From the IMG/VR virus record IMGVR_UViG_3300020190_000287, positions 1 to 27,725 of that record: a DNA stretch of 27,725 nt. One strand, 5' to 3'. A model generated the notes under the pieces. That model was not told where the DNA came from and did not search any database. It worked only from the letters and a program-made list of their open reading frames with translations. Below, in pieces: positions 1-8,040 of the stretch. The position numbers and the translations under genes were made by a program. The first letter of the stretch is position 1; each line of letters starts with the position of its first letter. The stretch comes from a virus.

Positions 1-1170
1 GAAAAGATTTTGGCGACTACCAACACCTAGTCCTTTGGTTCCTGGATACGGGGTTATAAGCAGGTCTTGATTGCCTAAAACAAAATTGGTTGGAGTATTG
101 TTTGTTATAGAAGTAAAGGGTGTTCTTATGTACGGAGTGGCAACAGTTCCTTCTTGTATTTGTGCCCCCCAAACGTAAAACTCTATACTGCCGTTTCCAC
201 TCCAATTTATCTCGTTTTGACTGCCGATAGAAGGGTTTGAATACAAACCAAAATACAGGTTTCGGGTTCCTGCGGCAGCTGTGGAAGCACCAATTGATGA
301 AGATACTCTCCACCACCCGTTTCCCGCATTTTCTACTTTAGATCCTAATACAGGTGGTGATGATCCAGTAGTAGCTCCTGTGTCTGTGTTTAGTATTACG
401 TGTCCGCCGCCACTAATTGAGTTGTCATACAAAGCCACATTTGCCGAAGCACCTTTAAGAACTCTGGACGGATTGTTTCCAGATTTCACGTAAATGCTGC
501 CGTTCCACACCTTTCCATTCACATTTCCTGATATAATTCCACCTACCTCTGCTTGTATGTATTTACGCAAACCCAAACCGTTTTGTTGTAGCAGAACACC
601 AACAGCAGTGTTTGTTCCGTCTGGAGCAATCCCTGCATTTTGAACCAACACTGTTCCACCAGAGGCACCGGAGGGCCCTTGGACGCTCATATTTTGAGTG
701 TTAACACAGTAATTAGCCACTCTCATTTTATGCTTATTACTATCACTACGTAAGCAGAAAAACGCAGCGTGTATTCTTGCTTTAACCGAGTTGGGTGAGT
801 CACCTAGAACCGATGGAGTACCTATGTTCCCTGCATTAAAACTAATACCCGCAATATCACAAAACGCACTAGCACCACTAGCAGTTACACCTGAGCCTAA
901 TGTTGTGCCGTGAACTATTCCTATACCGTAACCCGATGATGCAAGGCCTAATTCACTCTGCACCAGTCCAACATACGCACCACTAGCAAATTTTTCAGGG
1001 TTTGTAAACACAACGCGACTCACACCTGGCTGAACTCGGGAAACAGAACTAATGCCGTAAGAGTCTAAAAGAATTGGAGCGTTGCCGCTGTCTAGTTCAA
1101 ACACACACCACGCATCAGCAGCAGGTCTAGACGAAGCAGCGTTTCCAAAAAACCCACGAACACTTGTCAT
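1..1170 (-). CDS. tail fibre / adhesin-like structural protein, 3' end outside the window
   Basis: This frame is open for 390 codons from an ATG at 1170 to the window edge, so the C-terminus is missing. The product is rich in Gly, Ser, Thr and Asn and has no charged clusters, as in phage receptor-binding fibres. The region around residues 270-350 has the pattern 'NGWWRVS...LYFGLYSN...FYVWGAQIQEG...PYIRT', typical of the concanavalin/carbohydrate-binding-like modules that recur in tail fibres of marine phages. An earlier stretch (VSRVVFTNPEKFASGAYVGLVQ) resembles the short beta-rich repeats of such fibres. The ATG overlaps the stop of the upstream gene as ATGA, so the two are probably translationally coupled. 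A role in host attachment is inferred from composition and module type; an exact tail position cannot be given. Confidence 0.85.
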   Translation of the reverse strand, partial: MTSVRGFFGNAASSRPAADAWCVFELDSGNAPILLDSYGISSVSRVQPGVSRVVFTNPEKFASGAYVGLVQSELGLASSGYGIGIVHGTTLGSGVTASGASAFCDIAGISFNAGNIGTPSVLGDSPNSVKARIHAAFFCLRSDSNKHKMRVANYCVNTQNMSVQGPSGASGGTVLVQNAGIAPDGTNTAVGVLLQQNGLGLRKYIQAEVGGIISGNVNGKVWNGSIYVKSGNNPSRVLKGASANVALYDNSISGGGHVILNTDTGATTGSSPPVLGSKVENAGNGWWRVSSSIGASTAAAGTRNLYFGLYSNPSIGSQNEINWSGNGSIEFYVWGAQIQEGTVATPYIRTPFTSITNNTPTNFVLGNQDLLITPYPGTKGLGVGSRQNLF

Positions 1171-1655
1171 AGCACCACCACCTGTAGTTGATAGTTGGCA
1201 GAAGCATTGGTGCGATTTAGTATCTCACCGTAATCTGGTCTGTACACTACACTATTTAAGAAGGTATCGCCTGTTCTTAACAGCATTCCAAATCTAACCC
1301 AAAAGCCGTTCACGGTTTTAGGGTACTGGCTTGTGTTTAAGGCGTGGGCAAAAAATGCTCTGCCTTCATCAGAGTAGTTTTCTCCAACAGTTCGTGGTTG
1401 CACAAATATTTTATACTTGTTGTGGGACACAGGGGTAACAAATTTAAAGGGAATGGCTCCTGTGCATTTTCCCTGTTGTGAAGTGGTTGTGCTTTGTCTC
1501 TGTGCCTTGTAAGCAGCGTCATCAAAAGTCAGGTTGTATCCGTTTATAAAATTACTAACTGATGGGCCTGTAAGTCCTGAATTAAATCCAGTCAGACACC
1601 ACCCCAAAACAGACTGACCCCCACCAAACATTGCTGTACTTGCACTGTTGGGCAT
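1167..1655 (-). CDS. small virion protein, probably tail-fibre associated
   Basis: The product has 162 residues and no recognised family. It is Gly/Ser/Asn-rich at the N-terminus (MFGGGQSVLG..., GFNSGLTGPS) and then more mixed, with no membrane segment, in keeping with a small structural or fibre-linked protein. The ATG at 1655 is preceded by AAGGA at a spacing of 7 nt, which supports this start. A TATAAATT box (1669-1676 on the plus strand) lies only 13 nt upstream and is close to the T4 late consensus, but the spacing is shorter than for the other late boxes here. The stop overlaps the start of the fibre gene by 4 nt, so the two gene products may act together, for example as fibre and connector or chaperone. 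That is inference from position only. Confidence 0.75.
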   Translation of the reverse strand: MPNSASTAMFGGGQSVLGWCLTGFNSGLTGPSVSNFINGYNLTFDDAAYKAQRQSTTTSQQGKCTGAIPFKFVTPVSHNKYKIFVQPRTVGENYSDEGRAFFAHALNTSQYPKTVNGFWVRFGMLLRTGDTFLNSVVYRPDYGEILNRTNASANYQLQVVVL

Positions 1656-1725
1656 TACAGTGTCCTTGAATTTATAGGCACAGGGGTGTGTGCCAACACA
1701 GAAATTGTGTGTACTGACGAAAGGC

Positions 1726-2112
1726 TCATGTTAGTTCTTTAAGTACTGCTGCAAGTTTATTGTCTATGGGTACGTCCGCTGTGATTAAACCGTCAAAAAC
1801 AGTCTGCTCATCTATGTAGTCCAAATACAGCAAGACTGTTTTCAGTAGTGGGTGTATACTGCTTTCTAACTTGTAAAACAACATACGGGACGCAGGAGTG
1901 CGTCCAAAAACGTTACCAAGCACCACGAGGTGATTAAGCAGCAGAATTATTCGTACGTTTCCTGTGCGTTTGTACCGTTTCAGCAAACGCTTAATATATT
2001 TAATTCTGGCAAGATCTTCAGTAAACTCTGCCATGCCCATACAGTCTGAATTGGTGTAGTTTCCAATACAGTACAGCATGAAGTTGTCGCGGTTGAGTGT
2101 TTTAAATTCCAT
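1726..2112 (-). CDS. conserved T4-like marine phage protein of unknown function
   Basis: The product has 128 residues. The pattern 'YCIGNYTNSDCMGMAEFTEDLARIKYIKRLLKRY' followed by 'ILLNHLVVLGNVFG' and 'LKTVLLYLDYI' matches, from memory, a small mostly helical protein found widely in T4-like marine phages near late genes. Its function is not known to me. The N-terminus is charged and the middle is hydrophobic-helical without a clear membrane span. It sits 29 nt downstream of the 2142-3164 gene on the same strand, so it is probably co-transcribed. No strong Shine-Dalgarno precedes the ATG. The assignment to a conserved family is fairly sure; any role is unknown. Confidence 0.85.
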   Translation of the reverse strand: MEFKTLNRDNFMLYCIGNYTNSDCMGMAEFTEDLARIKYIKRLLKRYKRTGNVRIILLLNHLVVLGNVFGRTPASRMLFYKLESSIHPLLKTVLLYLDYIDEQTVFDGLITADVPIDNKLAAVLKELT

Positions 2113-2141
2113 GATAAACTAGTTACAACCACCTGTGTTTG

Positions 2142-3164
2142 CTACATTTTTTTTCTTTCCAGACGATTCTTGTTTTTGATTCGTGAACCACCAATAACTT
2201 CACCAGTAATTGCCAGTTGAGAGTGTAGTTCTGCATTACTCATTCCGCTTGATCGTGAGTTTTCTGATTGGCGTAGTTGACGGCGAGCCCACCGCTGTCC
2301 CCGAACTGCTTCTCGTGGACTAATGGGTGCACTGCCTTCTTTCACCATCCGTGAGCGTGTTTGTGAATCCCATTCACCGTAAGAAGGGGTTTCCAAAGGA
2401 CGAAGTTTTTTATTTGATGAATTTACAGAAGACGGTTTAGTTGATCCACGCAATCGTTTTCCTAAACTATGCAGAGATTTTGTTAACACTCCCTCTTTCA
2501 CTGATCCTCGTGCCGCTTTCTTTACCTTCGTCTTCGCTTCCTCCACAGTCTCTTCCTGCATGGGCTTCTTCTTTTTGGCGCGAAGCAGTTTAAAGTCCTG
2601 CGCGTCTAGTCGCTTGTTCTTGTTTACATCAAGTCGCTTCTGACCGCCGACTAATTCTTCTTTTACGGTGTTTTTGTCTTCTGATATCTCTGGCACAAAC
2701 TGCGAAGGCTCTAATTTAGCGGTTACACGATACAATCCGTCTTCATCAGAAATACTCACCAACAGAGTAAACTCCTGTAATCCAGCGTCAGGAGTAGCCT
2801 TACCGTCAAAACGAATACCGCCTGCACCAGACACACCACTATATCCGTCTACACGACCAAACAAGGTAACTGGCACAACAAATGTACCGATTGTGCTTCC
2901 CTGCCACATCCACGGAGTCCACGGAAAGTCAAGCATGAACAGGTTCAGGCGCGTGCGGATTTTAACCATTGCGTCATTAATATGCTGATGGGTAAAACTG
3001 TTGAGTGAATTAAGAACCGCGTTCACCTTCATCAGGAGGTTTGCATTCGTAGGGCCAACATCGTTGTCAATGCCACGATTAGGGTAACCTGTAAGGGTTT
3101 CCTTGTACTCGCTTTCGTGTAGTGTGTTGCGAAAATCCTTGAATTGTTTGGTGTTCTCGTTCAT
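2142..3164 (-). CDS. virion-associated protein with EF-hand-like loop and basic C-terminus
   Basis: The product has 340 residues in three parts. Residues 1-60 are helical and contain L-H-E at 15-17, a possible prohead-protease site. Residues 70-160 are beta-rich (WTPWMWQGSTIGTFVVPVTLFG). Residues 179-190 read D-V-N-K-N-K-R-L-D-A-Q-D and fit a calcium-binding EF-hand/dockerin loop, with Asp or Asn at positions 1, 3, 5, 9 and 12 and a hydrophobic residue at 8. The remaining 150 residues are very basic and low in complexity and may bind nucleic acid. The ATG is preceded by AAGGGG at 9 nt. I do not recognise a named family. The mix of a structural core, a Ca-binding loop and a basic tail suggests a head-internal or structural protein, but this is inference. 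Confidence 0.85.
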   Translation of the reverse strand: MNENTKQFKDFRNTLHESEYKETLTGYPNRGIDNDVGPTNANLLMKVNAVLNSLNSFTHQHINDAMVKIRTRLNLFMLDFPWTPWMWQGSTIGTFVVPVTLFGRVDGYSGVSGAGGIRFDGKATPDAGLQEFTLLVSISDEDGLYRVTAKLEPSQFVPEISEDKNTVKEELVGGQKRLDVNKNKRLDAQDFKLLRAKKKKPMQEETVEEAKTKVKKAARGSVKEGVLTKSLHSLGKRLRGSTKPSSVNSSNKKLRPLETPSYGEWDSQTRSRMVKEGSAPISPREAVRGQRWARRQLRQSENSRSSGMSNAELHSQLAITGEVIGGSRIKNKNRLERKKM

Positions 3165-3242
3165 GTGTCGATACCCCTTTTTGTTTAATTAGTAGACAAA
3201 CTCGCCCATTTTTTTCTTGTTTTTTGTGAAAGATATCATAAA

Positions 3243-4232
3243 TTATTCCGATGTGGTATCTGAACGGTAATCAGCATCAGAACCACGCCTGTTCCCACTA
3301 CCTGCTTTTTTTCTACGATCTTTTGCCCAGTACATCTTGCCACTCTTGATGTCCTGCCGAGCCAACGGGTGAGTTGAACCAAGTGTAGGGGGAACAGATT
3401 TATTCATCTTTACAGAGTGTTTTTTGTAATCTTCTTTTGCTTTATTTAGTATGGATTGGGCATCAGAGCCTTCCCACTTTGTTTCATCAAGTTCAGCTCG
3501 AAGACTAAAAAATGTTTTTCCTTCGCTTACGCTTTTCCATCCACCACCGTGTTCGTTGTACCACTTTACAGCCCACCCATTAGCGTAAGCTGAAGGGTAC
3601 ACATCAAATTTAGAACGAGCCTTTGCTTTTGCGCGTGACCACAGTTCAGGTTTCGTGGGTTTGTTCTTCTCCATAAGGGCTTGCGCGTCTTCACACAACC
3701 ACAGCATATCCATTCCTTCTTGCGTGGGAACCTCGAACGACTCTTCAAAAGTTTCCTTGCCAAGCGTATTCTTGAACGCATTAAACAGCACAGGCGAGCC
3801 AGTAATCTTTGACACCATTGAGTCCAACATGGTAATCATCATGTCTCGGTACACTTTGGACATTGCCATGGTTTTTGCTTTTGCTGGTGACTCAAGAGCA
3901 CGGCGTGCTGCCAGCACATCTTTTTTCTTTACCAACCCACTACGGAGCAGAGTTTTTTGACGTTCGGATTGAATACTTTCAGTTACCGTGGTGGATTCTT
4001 TTGCGAGTGACGAACGGAGAGCAGTGTACAGTGTTTTATTGTTTAGTACACGGTCAACCACATCCACCAAAATTTCCTGCATAAGCATTCGATACGCAGG
4101 GTTCTTCATTGCCTTTTCAGGGTCTGAAAACAGGTTAACAGCACGGCGAACATTGTTTTTTGACACCAGTCCCATACGGAGCAAAGTATTTAATTTAGAT
4201 GTTATGGCTGGGGATTTTCCCGATAGTTGCAT
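3243..4232 (-). CDS. phage protein with internal helical duplication and 'FDVYPSAYANGWAVKWY' motif
   Basis: The product has 329 residues. Residues about 13-80 and 92-162 are two copies of one helical module: each starts 'TLLRMGLVSK' or 'TLLRSGLVKK', continues into a V..A...L block, then Y-R-M/D-M...ML, and ends with LAKES or LGKET. Residues about 198-230 hold the motif KARSKFDVYPSAYANGWAVK followed by WYNEHGGGW, which recurs in uncharacterised marine phage proteins, often next to DUF5872-like domains. The C-terminus is basic. The ATG is preceded by AGGAG at 6 nt, and a CTAAATA late box lies 22 nt upstream, so this gene probably starts a late transcript. The function is unknown; a virion or scaffold role is a guess from the late promoter. 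Confidence 0.85.
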   Translation of the reverse strand: MQLSGKSPAITSKLNTLLRMGLVSKNNVRRAVNLFSDPEKAMKNPAYRMLMQEILVDVVDRVLNNKTLYTALRSSLAKESTTVTESIQSERQKTLLRSGLVKKKDVLAARRALESPAKAKTMAMSKVYRDMMITMLDSMVSKITGSPVLFNAFKNTLGKETFEESFEVPTQEGMDMLWLCEDAQALMEKNKPTKPELWSRAKAKARSKFDVYPSAYANGWAVKWYNEHGGGWKSVSEGKTFFSLRAELDETKWEGSDAQSILNKAKEDYKKHSVKMNKSVPPTLGSTHPLARQDIKSGKMYWAKDRRKKAGSGNRRGSDADYRSDTTSE

Positions 4233-4252
4233 ATATGTCTCCTGTTGTTTCT

Positions 4253-5335
4253 TTATTTAGATTTCTTTAAGTGGCTGGTCATGCGGGGAGAGTTGCCTTT
4301 TCCACTCCGTTGAGTCTCGGGTTCAACCCTTCTTTTTTGAATTACAGCCCGCTTTTTCTCTTTGTCACTCATCTCACTGGCGGTTTCAGGGGTATTACTG
4401 TTTACTCGTGTGCTTGGGCGGCATTTTGGATACTTGCCCTTGGAGGTGTCTGAACGACCACACGGAGGATACTGTCCCGTCTTGGGGTCTTTCTTGCCCC
4501 CAATATTTACCCACTTTTCCTTGAACCAGTCTGAAAGGTCTTCGTCAATCGCGCACGGGGGAGTTTTGAATTGGGTGTTGTGCTTGGAAAAACCGCCAGT
4601 TTGACCTGGCGTGGTGGCTCTTCGTTTACTCTTGTCGCTCTCTAGCAGTCGTGTAGCAGCAGCAGAGTATATTTCAATGTAATTAATGCCTTCTTTCAAT
4701 GATGACCTCCCCCTTACCCGTTTAGGTTTTGATGTTGCCATACCAATTTTTAGATCACCAAACAGTGCTTTAATATCTTTTTTGTTTGCACGACGAGGCA
4801 TACCGCTGATAAAAGTAGCAGTGTCGTTTGCCGCAACAGCAGCACGCAGTTTAGACGCACTCATGCCCTGTACTCCACCTGCAATAGAGTCTCGTTTTCC
4901 TGCTTCAACAGTTCGAAAACTTTTTAATTTTAATCGGGTGCTGCCCTTGCCTGGTTTCATAAAGTCTTTGAACATTTCGTAGTTGCCTTGGCGGTCTTCA
5001 CCACTCACTAACACCACATGATCGTAACCCTTGTCTGCAAGCCAGTACAACATATCCACAGGATTACGAATCTTTTGATTGTTCACAAAGTTACCTTCAG
5101 GAAAAAAAGTCTTTAAATAATGAAACTTTTTACGAGGAGACAAGGGATTTTTATAGGGATCGCTTGTACGACTACTAAACATGGCGTGATCAGCACCCAT
5201 GTTACGCGCAACCTGAATTACTTTATCAACAAGCAGTTGGTGACCAGAAGTTGGTGGTTGAAATCGTCCAAACCCAACCACAACGGTTTTTTCTGAACGC
5301 GCAGACCGAGTTTTATCTCTAAACTGTTTTGCCAC
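4253..5335 (-). CDS. cytidylyltransferase-like nucleotidyltransferase with DUF5872-like C-terminus
   Basis: The N-terminal domain (about residues 16-195) is a nucleotidyltransferase of the HxGH superfamily, which includes NMN and pantetheine-phosphate adenylyltransferases. It has G-F-G-R-F-Q-P-P-T-S-G-H at 21-32, an SPRKKFHYL helix, and the late motif M-S-A-S-K-L-R at 158-164, the counterpart of the family's ISSTxxR. The first His of HxGH is replaced by Thr, as is common in phage members. Residues about 268-337 form a second domain, 'LSDWFKEKWVNIG...KYPKC...EKKRAVIQKRR', which resembles DUF5872. The start is GTG with AGAGGTGA 6 nt upstream. It lies 22 nt after the DUF6267-like gene, so the two form an operon. 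The substrate cannot be told; NAD or another nucleotide cofactor is plausible. Confidence 0.9.
   Translation of the reverse strand: MAKQFRDKTRSARSEKTVVVGFGRFQPPTSGHQLLVDKVIQVARNMGADHAMFSSRTSDPYKNPLSPRKKFHYLKTFFPEGNFVNNQKIRNPVDMLYWLADKGYDHVVLVSGEDRQGNYEMFKDFMKPGKGSTRLKLKSFRTVEAGKRDSIAGGVQGMSASKLRAAVAANDTATFISGMPRRANKKDIKALFGDLKIGMATSKPKRVRGRSSLKEGINYIEIYSAAATRLLESDKSKRRATTPGQTGGFSKHNTQFKTPPCAIDEDLSDWFKEKWVNIGGKKDPKTGQYPPCGRSDTSKGKYPKCRPSTRVNSNTPETASEMSDKEKKRAVIQKRRVEPETQRSGKGNSPRMTSHLKKSK
4254..4260 (-). promoter_or_regulatory. late promoter box CTAAATA
   Basis: The minus strand reads CTAAATA 21 nt before the ATG of the 3243-4232 gene, in the 20-nt gap after the nucleotidyltransferase stop. 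It ends next to the last codons of that gene. Confidence 0.5.
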
Positions 5336-5357
5336 TACGGATCACCTCTAATACTAG

Positions 5358-6566
5358 TTATTTTTTATTCCAAATACTACCAATATTAAAATTGCTACGC
5401 GAAAAGTCGAGACGATCTACTAATTTTAATGCCTGATTACTCATGCGATCAATTGCCACATAGCCTTCAGGAGTAGTAACACGGTATCCCTTGCTGTCTT
5501 TTATGAATGTTCCTACTTCGCCTTTTAGTAACGACAGTTTGTTGACAACACTTAATTTAAGAGTAGACAACCCATTATGTAGTGAAAAAATCTGATTAAT
5601 CTGGTTGCGATTTGCCTTGATCCAATCCATGGACGGTGTAGTTTTTGTGCTTGGTTTTTTTCTGATTATTTTTGTTTTTTGTGCCATTAGAGCAAGCAAT
5701 TGGTTGACATCAGCGTGACCGCTGCCCTTGTTGGAACGCACCAACCCATTAATATAAGTTTTGATAGAGGTTTTTACCCCCTCATTACGGGACAGTGCGT
5801 TCATTACGGTTTTAAGTGATGCTGCTTTTTGTGTAAGTGTAGAGATTGAACGCTCAATGTTTTCGCGTTCAACATGAGAAAACAGAGCGGTACCGTTTGC
5901 AACACGAAGGGTGGCATTATCAAACCACACATTGCGTGATTTTTTTAAATACGATATGTCGGGATTAAACCGCGCAACCATGGTAGAAATAGAGTTGCCT
6001 TCATACGCTGTGTGAAACACAATACCCACCTTTGCAGCAGCAATTCGTTTACCTAATTGACTTTTAGGATCCACAGCGTAGGTAATGGTGTTTGCACGAA
6101 ATGTAAGATAGGTATTGCCGTCAATCTTTTCCCGCACAAGTGTGTCCTGATCAAACAGGAGATCGCCTTGCAGCACTCCACTAATTCCTAATTTAGAAAA
6201 ATATTTAAGTGCAAGTTTAAGTTTAGCGTTCAATCCGTCATTAGGATGGTTTGTGTCAATGTCATCAGGTGTAAAGTTTAGTTTGGGTGTAACATTAAAC
6301 ACACTTTTTGTGCCCACAAAAAACCGACCGCTTGACGGGTCGATTCCACACACAATTGCAGGTGCGCCATCCCACTTTACAGTAACATCGTATGCACTTG
6401 GATTGTTTGCACTAAACGCTTGAATCACTCCACGAATAGACTGTATAGACCTCTTAAACCCACTGTATCCACTGTTTAGAATTTCGTCTTCAAGGTGTTC
6501 CAAGTGGACATTTTTTCCACCCGTTGCCTTTAACGCCTCTGTAAGATGTTCAGTGAATCCAATCAA
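5358..6566 (-). CDS. DUF6267-like protein, possible covalent nucleotidyltransferase (ligase-like), TTG start
   Basis: The product has 402 residues and matches, from memory, the DUF6267 family of T4-like marine phages ('HLEHLEDEIL', 'VTVKWDGAPAIVCGIDP', 'GRFFVGTKSVFN', 'GVLQGDLLFD'). The K64-W-D66-G motif, with a later G-D-L-L at 134-137 and a hydrophobic-lysine strand at 179-186, is like motif I (KxDG) and motif III of DNA/RNA ligases. That similarity is my inference. The start is TTG, preceded by GGAGG at 7 nt; the nearby upstream ATG is out of frame. With this start the N-terminus is MIGFTEHLTEA, which matches a T4-type capsid-targeting sequence with the cleavage site L-T-E at 8-10. A TATAAATA late box lies 20 nt upstream. 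Confidence 0.9.
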   Translation of the reverse strand: MIGFTEHLTEALKATGGKNVHLEHLEDEILNSGYSGFKRSIQSIRGVIQAFSANNPSAYDVTVKWDGAPAIVCGIDPSSGRFFVGTKSVFNVTPKLNFTPDDIDTNHPNDGLNAKLKLALKYFSKLGISGVLQGDLLFDQDTLVREKIDGNTYLTFRANTITYAVDPKSQLGKRIAAAKVGIVFHTAYEGNSISTMVARFNPDISYLKKSRNVWFDNATLRVANGTALFSHVERENIERSISTLTQKAASLKTVMNALSRNEGVKTSIKTYINGLVRSNKGSGHADVNQLLALMAQKTKIIRKKPSTKTTPSMDWIKANRNQINQIFSLHNGLSTLKLSVVNKLSLLKGEVGTFIKDSKGYRVTTPEGYVAIDRMSNQALKLVDRLDFSRSNFNIGSIWNKK

Positions 6567-6585
6567 ACCAGTCCTCCGTTTCCAT

Positions 6586-6593
6586 TATTTATA
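6586..6593 (-). promoter_or_regulatory. T4-type late promoter box TATAAATA
   Basis: The minus strand reads TATAAATA, the exact T4 late -10 consensus, 20 nt before the TTG of the DUF6267-like gene and just after a terminator hairpin. The position between terminator and gene start makes it a good promoter candidate. Confidence 0.75.
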
Positions 6594-6600
6594 CTAAAGA

Positions 6601-6626
6601 AAAACGGCAGGAAAACCTGCCGTTTT
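6601..6626 (-). terminator. Rho-independent terminator of the 6656-7114 gene
   Basis: A perfect 11-bp inverted repeat (AAAACGGCAGG / CCTGCCGTTTT) with a 4-nt loop. On the minus strand the stem is followed by T residues. It lies 30 nt after the stop of the upstream minus-strand gene and 8 nt before the late promoter of the next, so it isolates the two transcripts. The A-rich 5' arm means it could act in both directions. Confidence 0.9.
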
Positions 6627-6655
6627 AGAGTTTACGGGTAACATACCACTTTATT

Positions 6656-7114
6656 TCAGGGATTCAATTTCTTGCGTTCCCTTCTTGCACGAGCCGCTGC
6701 TGCTAACACACTAGTGTGCTTACCAAGACTTGAGTAATTTCCTGATTTGATACGGTCTTCACGCTTTTTAAGCCATTTGTCACGCATACTGAAGTACGCG
6801 TCACCAAGACGCTTCTTGTTTTCAGGATTCGAAAGCCCACGGGAACCTATTCGTGCCCTGTCGTATGCTTTACCAAGACGGGTTAATTTCATTAACCCTG
6901 CTTCATCAATCTTCTCTGATTCTTCGCTCACCGTGGTTTTAAACTTTTTACCCTCTATCGCTGATTCTATTAGTTTATCAGGATTCAGATTCAGTTTTTC
7001 ACAGAGATGCAGGACGATTTCTTCCAAAACAGAAACGTAAGTCCTCTGTGAGTTTTGTACTCTATCAATGCTCTTATTGACAGAACAGTGGGTATTATTA
7101 TTAAATCTTGACAT
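6656..7114 (-). CDS. small basic phage protein, N-terminal paralogue of the 14408-14848 product
   Basis: The product has 152 residues. Residues 1-52 share a pattern with the gene at 14408-14848: M-S-R-[F/L]-N, then S-[V/L]-N-[K/E]-S-I-x-x-V-Q-N, then LE-x-x-x-L-x-LCE-x-LNL-x-P-x-x-L-[I/V]-E. The C-terminal half is basic and Arg/Lys-rich (LGDAYFSMRDKWLKKREDR, ARARRERKKLNP) and could bind nucleic acid. The function is unknown. A TATAAATA late box lies 49 nt upstream inside the end of the preceding nuclease gene, and a strong terminator follows, so this is a single-gene late transcript. That suggests a protein needed in quantity late in infection, such as a virion-internal protein. Confidence 0.8.
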   Translation of the reverse strand: MSRFNNNTHCSVNKSIDRVQNSQRTYVSVLEEIVLHLCEKLNLNPDKLIESAIEGKKFKTTVSEESEKIDEAGLMKLTRLGKAYDRARIGSRGLSNPENKKRLGDAYFSMRDKWLKKREDRIKSGNYSSLGKHTSVLAAAARARRERKKLNP

Positions 7115-7138
7115 GAATAGAATATCCTCTGTTTTTTA

Positions 7139-7807
7139 TTAATTAGAAACTATTGGCTGCTGGTATTTATACATTCTAATTGCTTCCACCAAATCTTCAA
7201 TGTACTCACGAGGATCAGCGGTAAACACCTGACACCCGCCTTCTTCCACACCAATCACAATAGCAATATTTTTAAGTTGCTGACCTGTTCGGTCTTGCCA
7301 CATGAGCGAGTACGCAGTTGCTTGCATAAAGTAGTCGAAAATAGAGTCTTCTGACTTTGAGTAATTTGATGACTTAAAGTCAATAACAGAAGGAACACCA
7401 TCGTATTCCCCAATGCAATCCGCTCTGCCTGCAAGACCAACCTTTGCTGACCACAACGGAACTTCAATGGCAAACACTTTGTTAATACGATCAATATCTT
7501 TTTGCATTGATACAAAAAGATCTCCCTCTGCTGTTCCTGCTGTTTGTTTAATGGCAGCAGGCGTAAGAGTATTGCGGAGATACGTTTCAATAAGTGAGTG
7601 GAGTTTTGTGCCACGAGACAGCACTCGCGCAGACTCTTCAGGGTTGTCGCGTCTCCACTTTGCAAAAAAATCACGCTTTTTCCACCCTGTAACAGTGGTT
7701 ACGGACGGAAAAACTCCGTCAGGAGTCAAGTACTTTCTACTGCCACCACTCTCAATGTTTTGAATGGTTTCATTTAAAACCACAAACTCATGACAAAAAG
7801 TTTTCAT
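7139..7807 (-). CDS. PD-(D/E)XK family nuclease (RecB-like exonuclease)
   Basis: The product has 222 residues with the PD-(D/E)XK layout: a helix with H70-S-L-I-E, then G-L-A-G-R-A-D130, V-I-D143-F-K145-S-S, and a QATAYSLMW helix about 20 residues later. D130, D143 and K145 are the expected metal-binding and catalytic residues, and the Q-x-x-x-Y motif is that of RecB/lambda-exonuclease-type enzymes. It probably degrades or processes DNA ends during replication, recombination or host DNA breakdown. The N-terminus MKTFCHEFVVLNET has an aromatic at residue 4 and L-N-E at 11-13, a weaker match to the capsid-targeting pattern. It starts 3 nt after the stop of the small upstream gene and is probably coupled to it. 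Its last codons contain the late box of the next gene. Confidence 0.9.
   Translation of the reverse strand: MKTFCHEFVVLNETIQNIESGGSRKYLTPDGVFPSVTTVTGWKKRDFFAKWRRDNPEESARVLSRGTKLHSLIETYLRNTLTPAAIKQTAGTAEGDLFVSMQKDIDRINKVFAIEVPLWSAKVGLAGRADCIGEYDGVPSVIDFKSSNYSKSEDSIFDYFMQATAYSLMWQDRTGQQLKNIAIVIGVEEGGCQVFTADPREYIEDLVEAIRMYKYQQPIVSN
7164..7171 (-). promoter_or_regulatory. T4-type late promoter box TATAAATA
   Basis: An exact TATAAATA on the minus strand, embedded in the last codons of the nuclease gene and 49 nt before the ATG of the 6656-7114 gene. Together with the terminator at 6601-6626 it defines a single-gene late unit. Confidence 0.65.
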
Positions 7808-7810
7808 TTT

Positions 7811-7993
7811 TTATTCTTCGGGGTGTTCGTCCACTATTTCGGTGTCTGGCTCTTCAGGCAGCGTGTTTTCAGAACTTGGTGTTTTTTGCACAGGTGTTTG
7901 ATTACGATTTTGCCACTTATTCGCAGCTTGCCACTCAGGATTATTTTTTTGATTTTGCTGTATCCAAGCAAGATAATTTTTCATGTTTGTCAT
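7811..7993 (-). CDS. small Asn/Gln-rich hydrophilic protein, unknown
   Basis: The product has 60 residues. Its N-terminal helix MTNMKNYLAWIQQNQ is followed by a Trp/Gln/Asn-rich stretch and an acidic, Pro-rich tail (LPEEPDTEIVDEHPEE). The ATG at 7993 is preceded by AAGGAG at a good spacing, which is strong support for a real gene despite its length. The stop lies 3 nt before the PD-(D/E)XK nuclease start, so they are probably coupled. It could be a small regulator or partner of the nuclease; no family is recognised. Confidence 0.7.
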   Translation of the reverse strand: MTNMKNYLAWIQQNQKNNPEWQAANKWQNRNQTPVQKTPSSENTLPEEPDTEIVDEHPEE

Positions 7994-8040
7994 GATATTC
8001 TCCTTTAGTATGTAGTTGTTGTGTTAAATTTTTCTGTATC

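Noticed and set aside
3444-3450. CTAAATA box inside the 329-residue gene
   Set aside because: The next downstream start on that strand is about 280 nt away, far beyond the spacing of the other boxes; likely chance.
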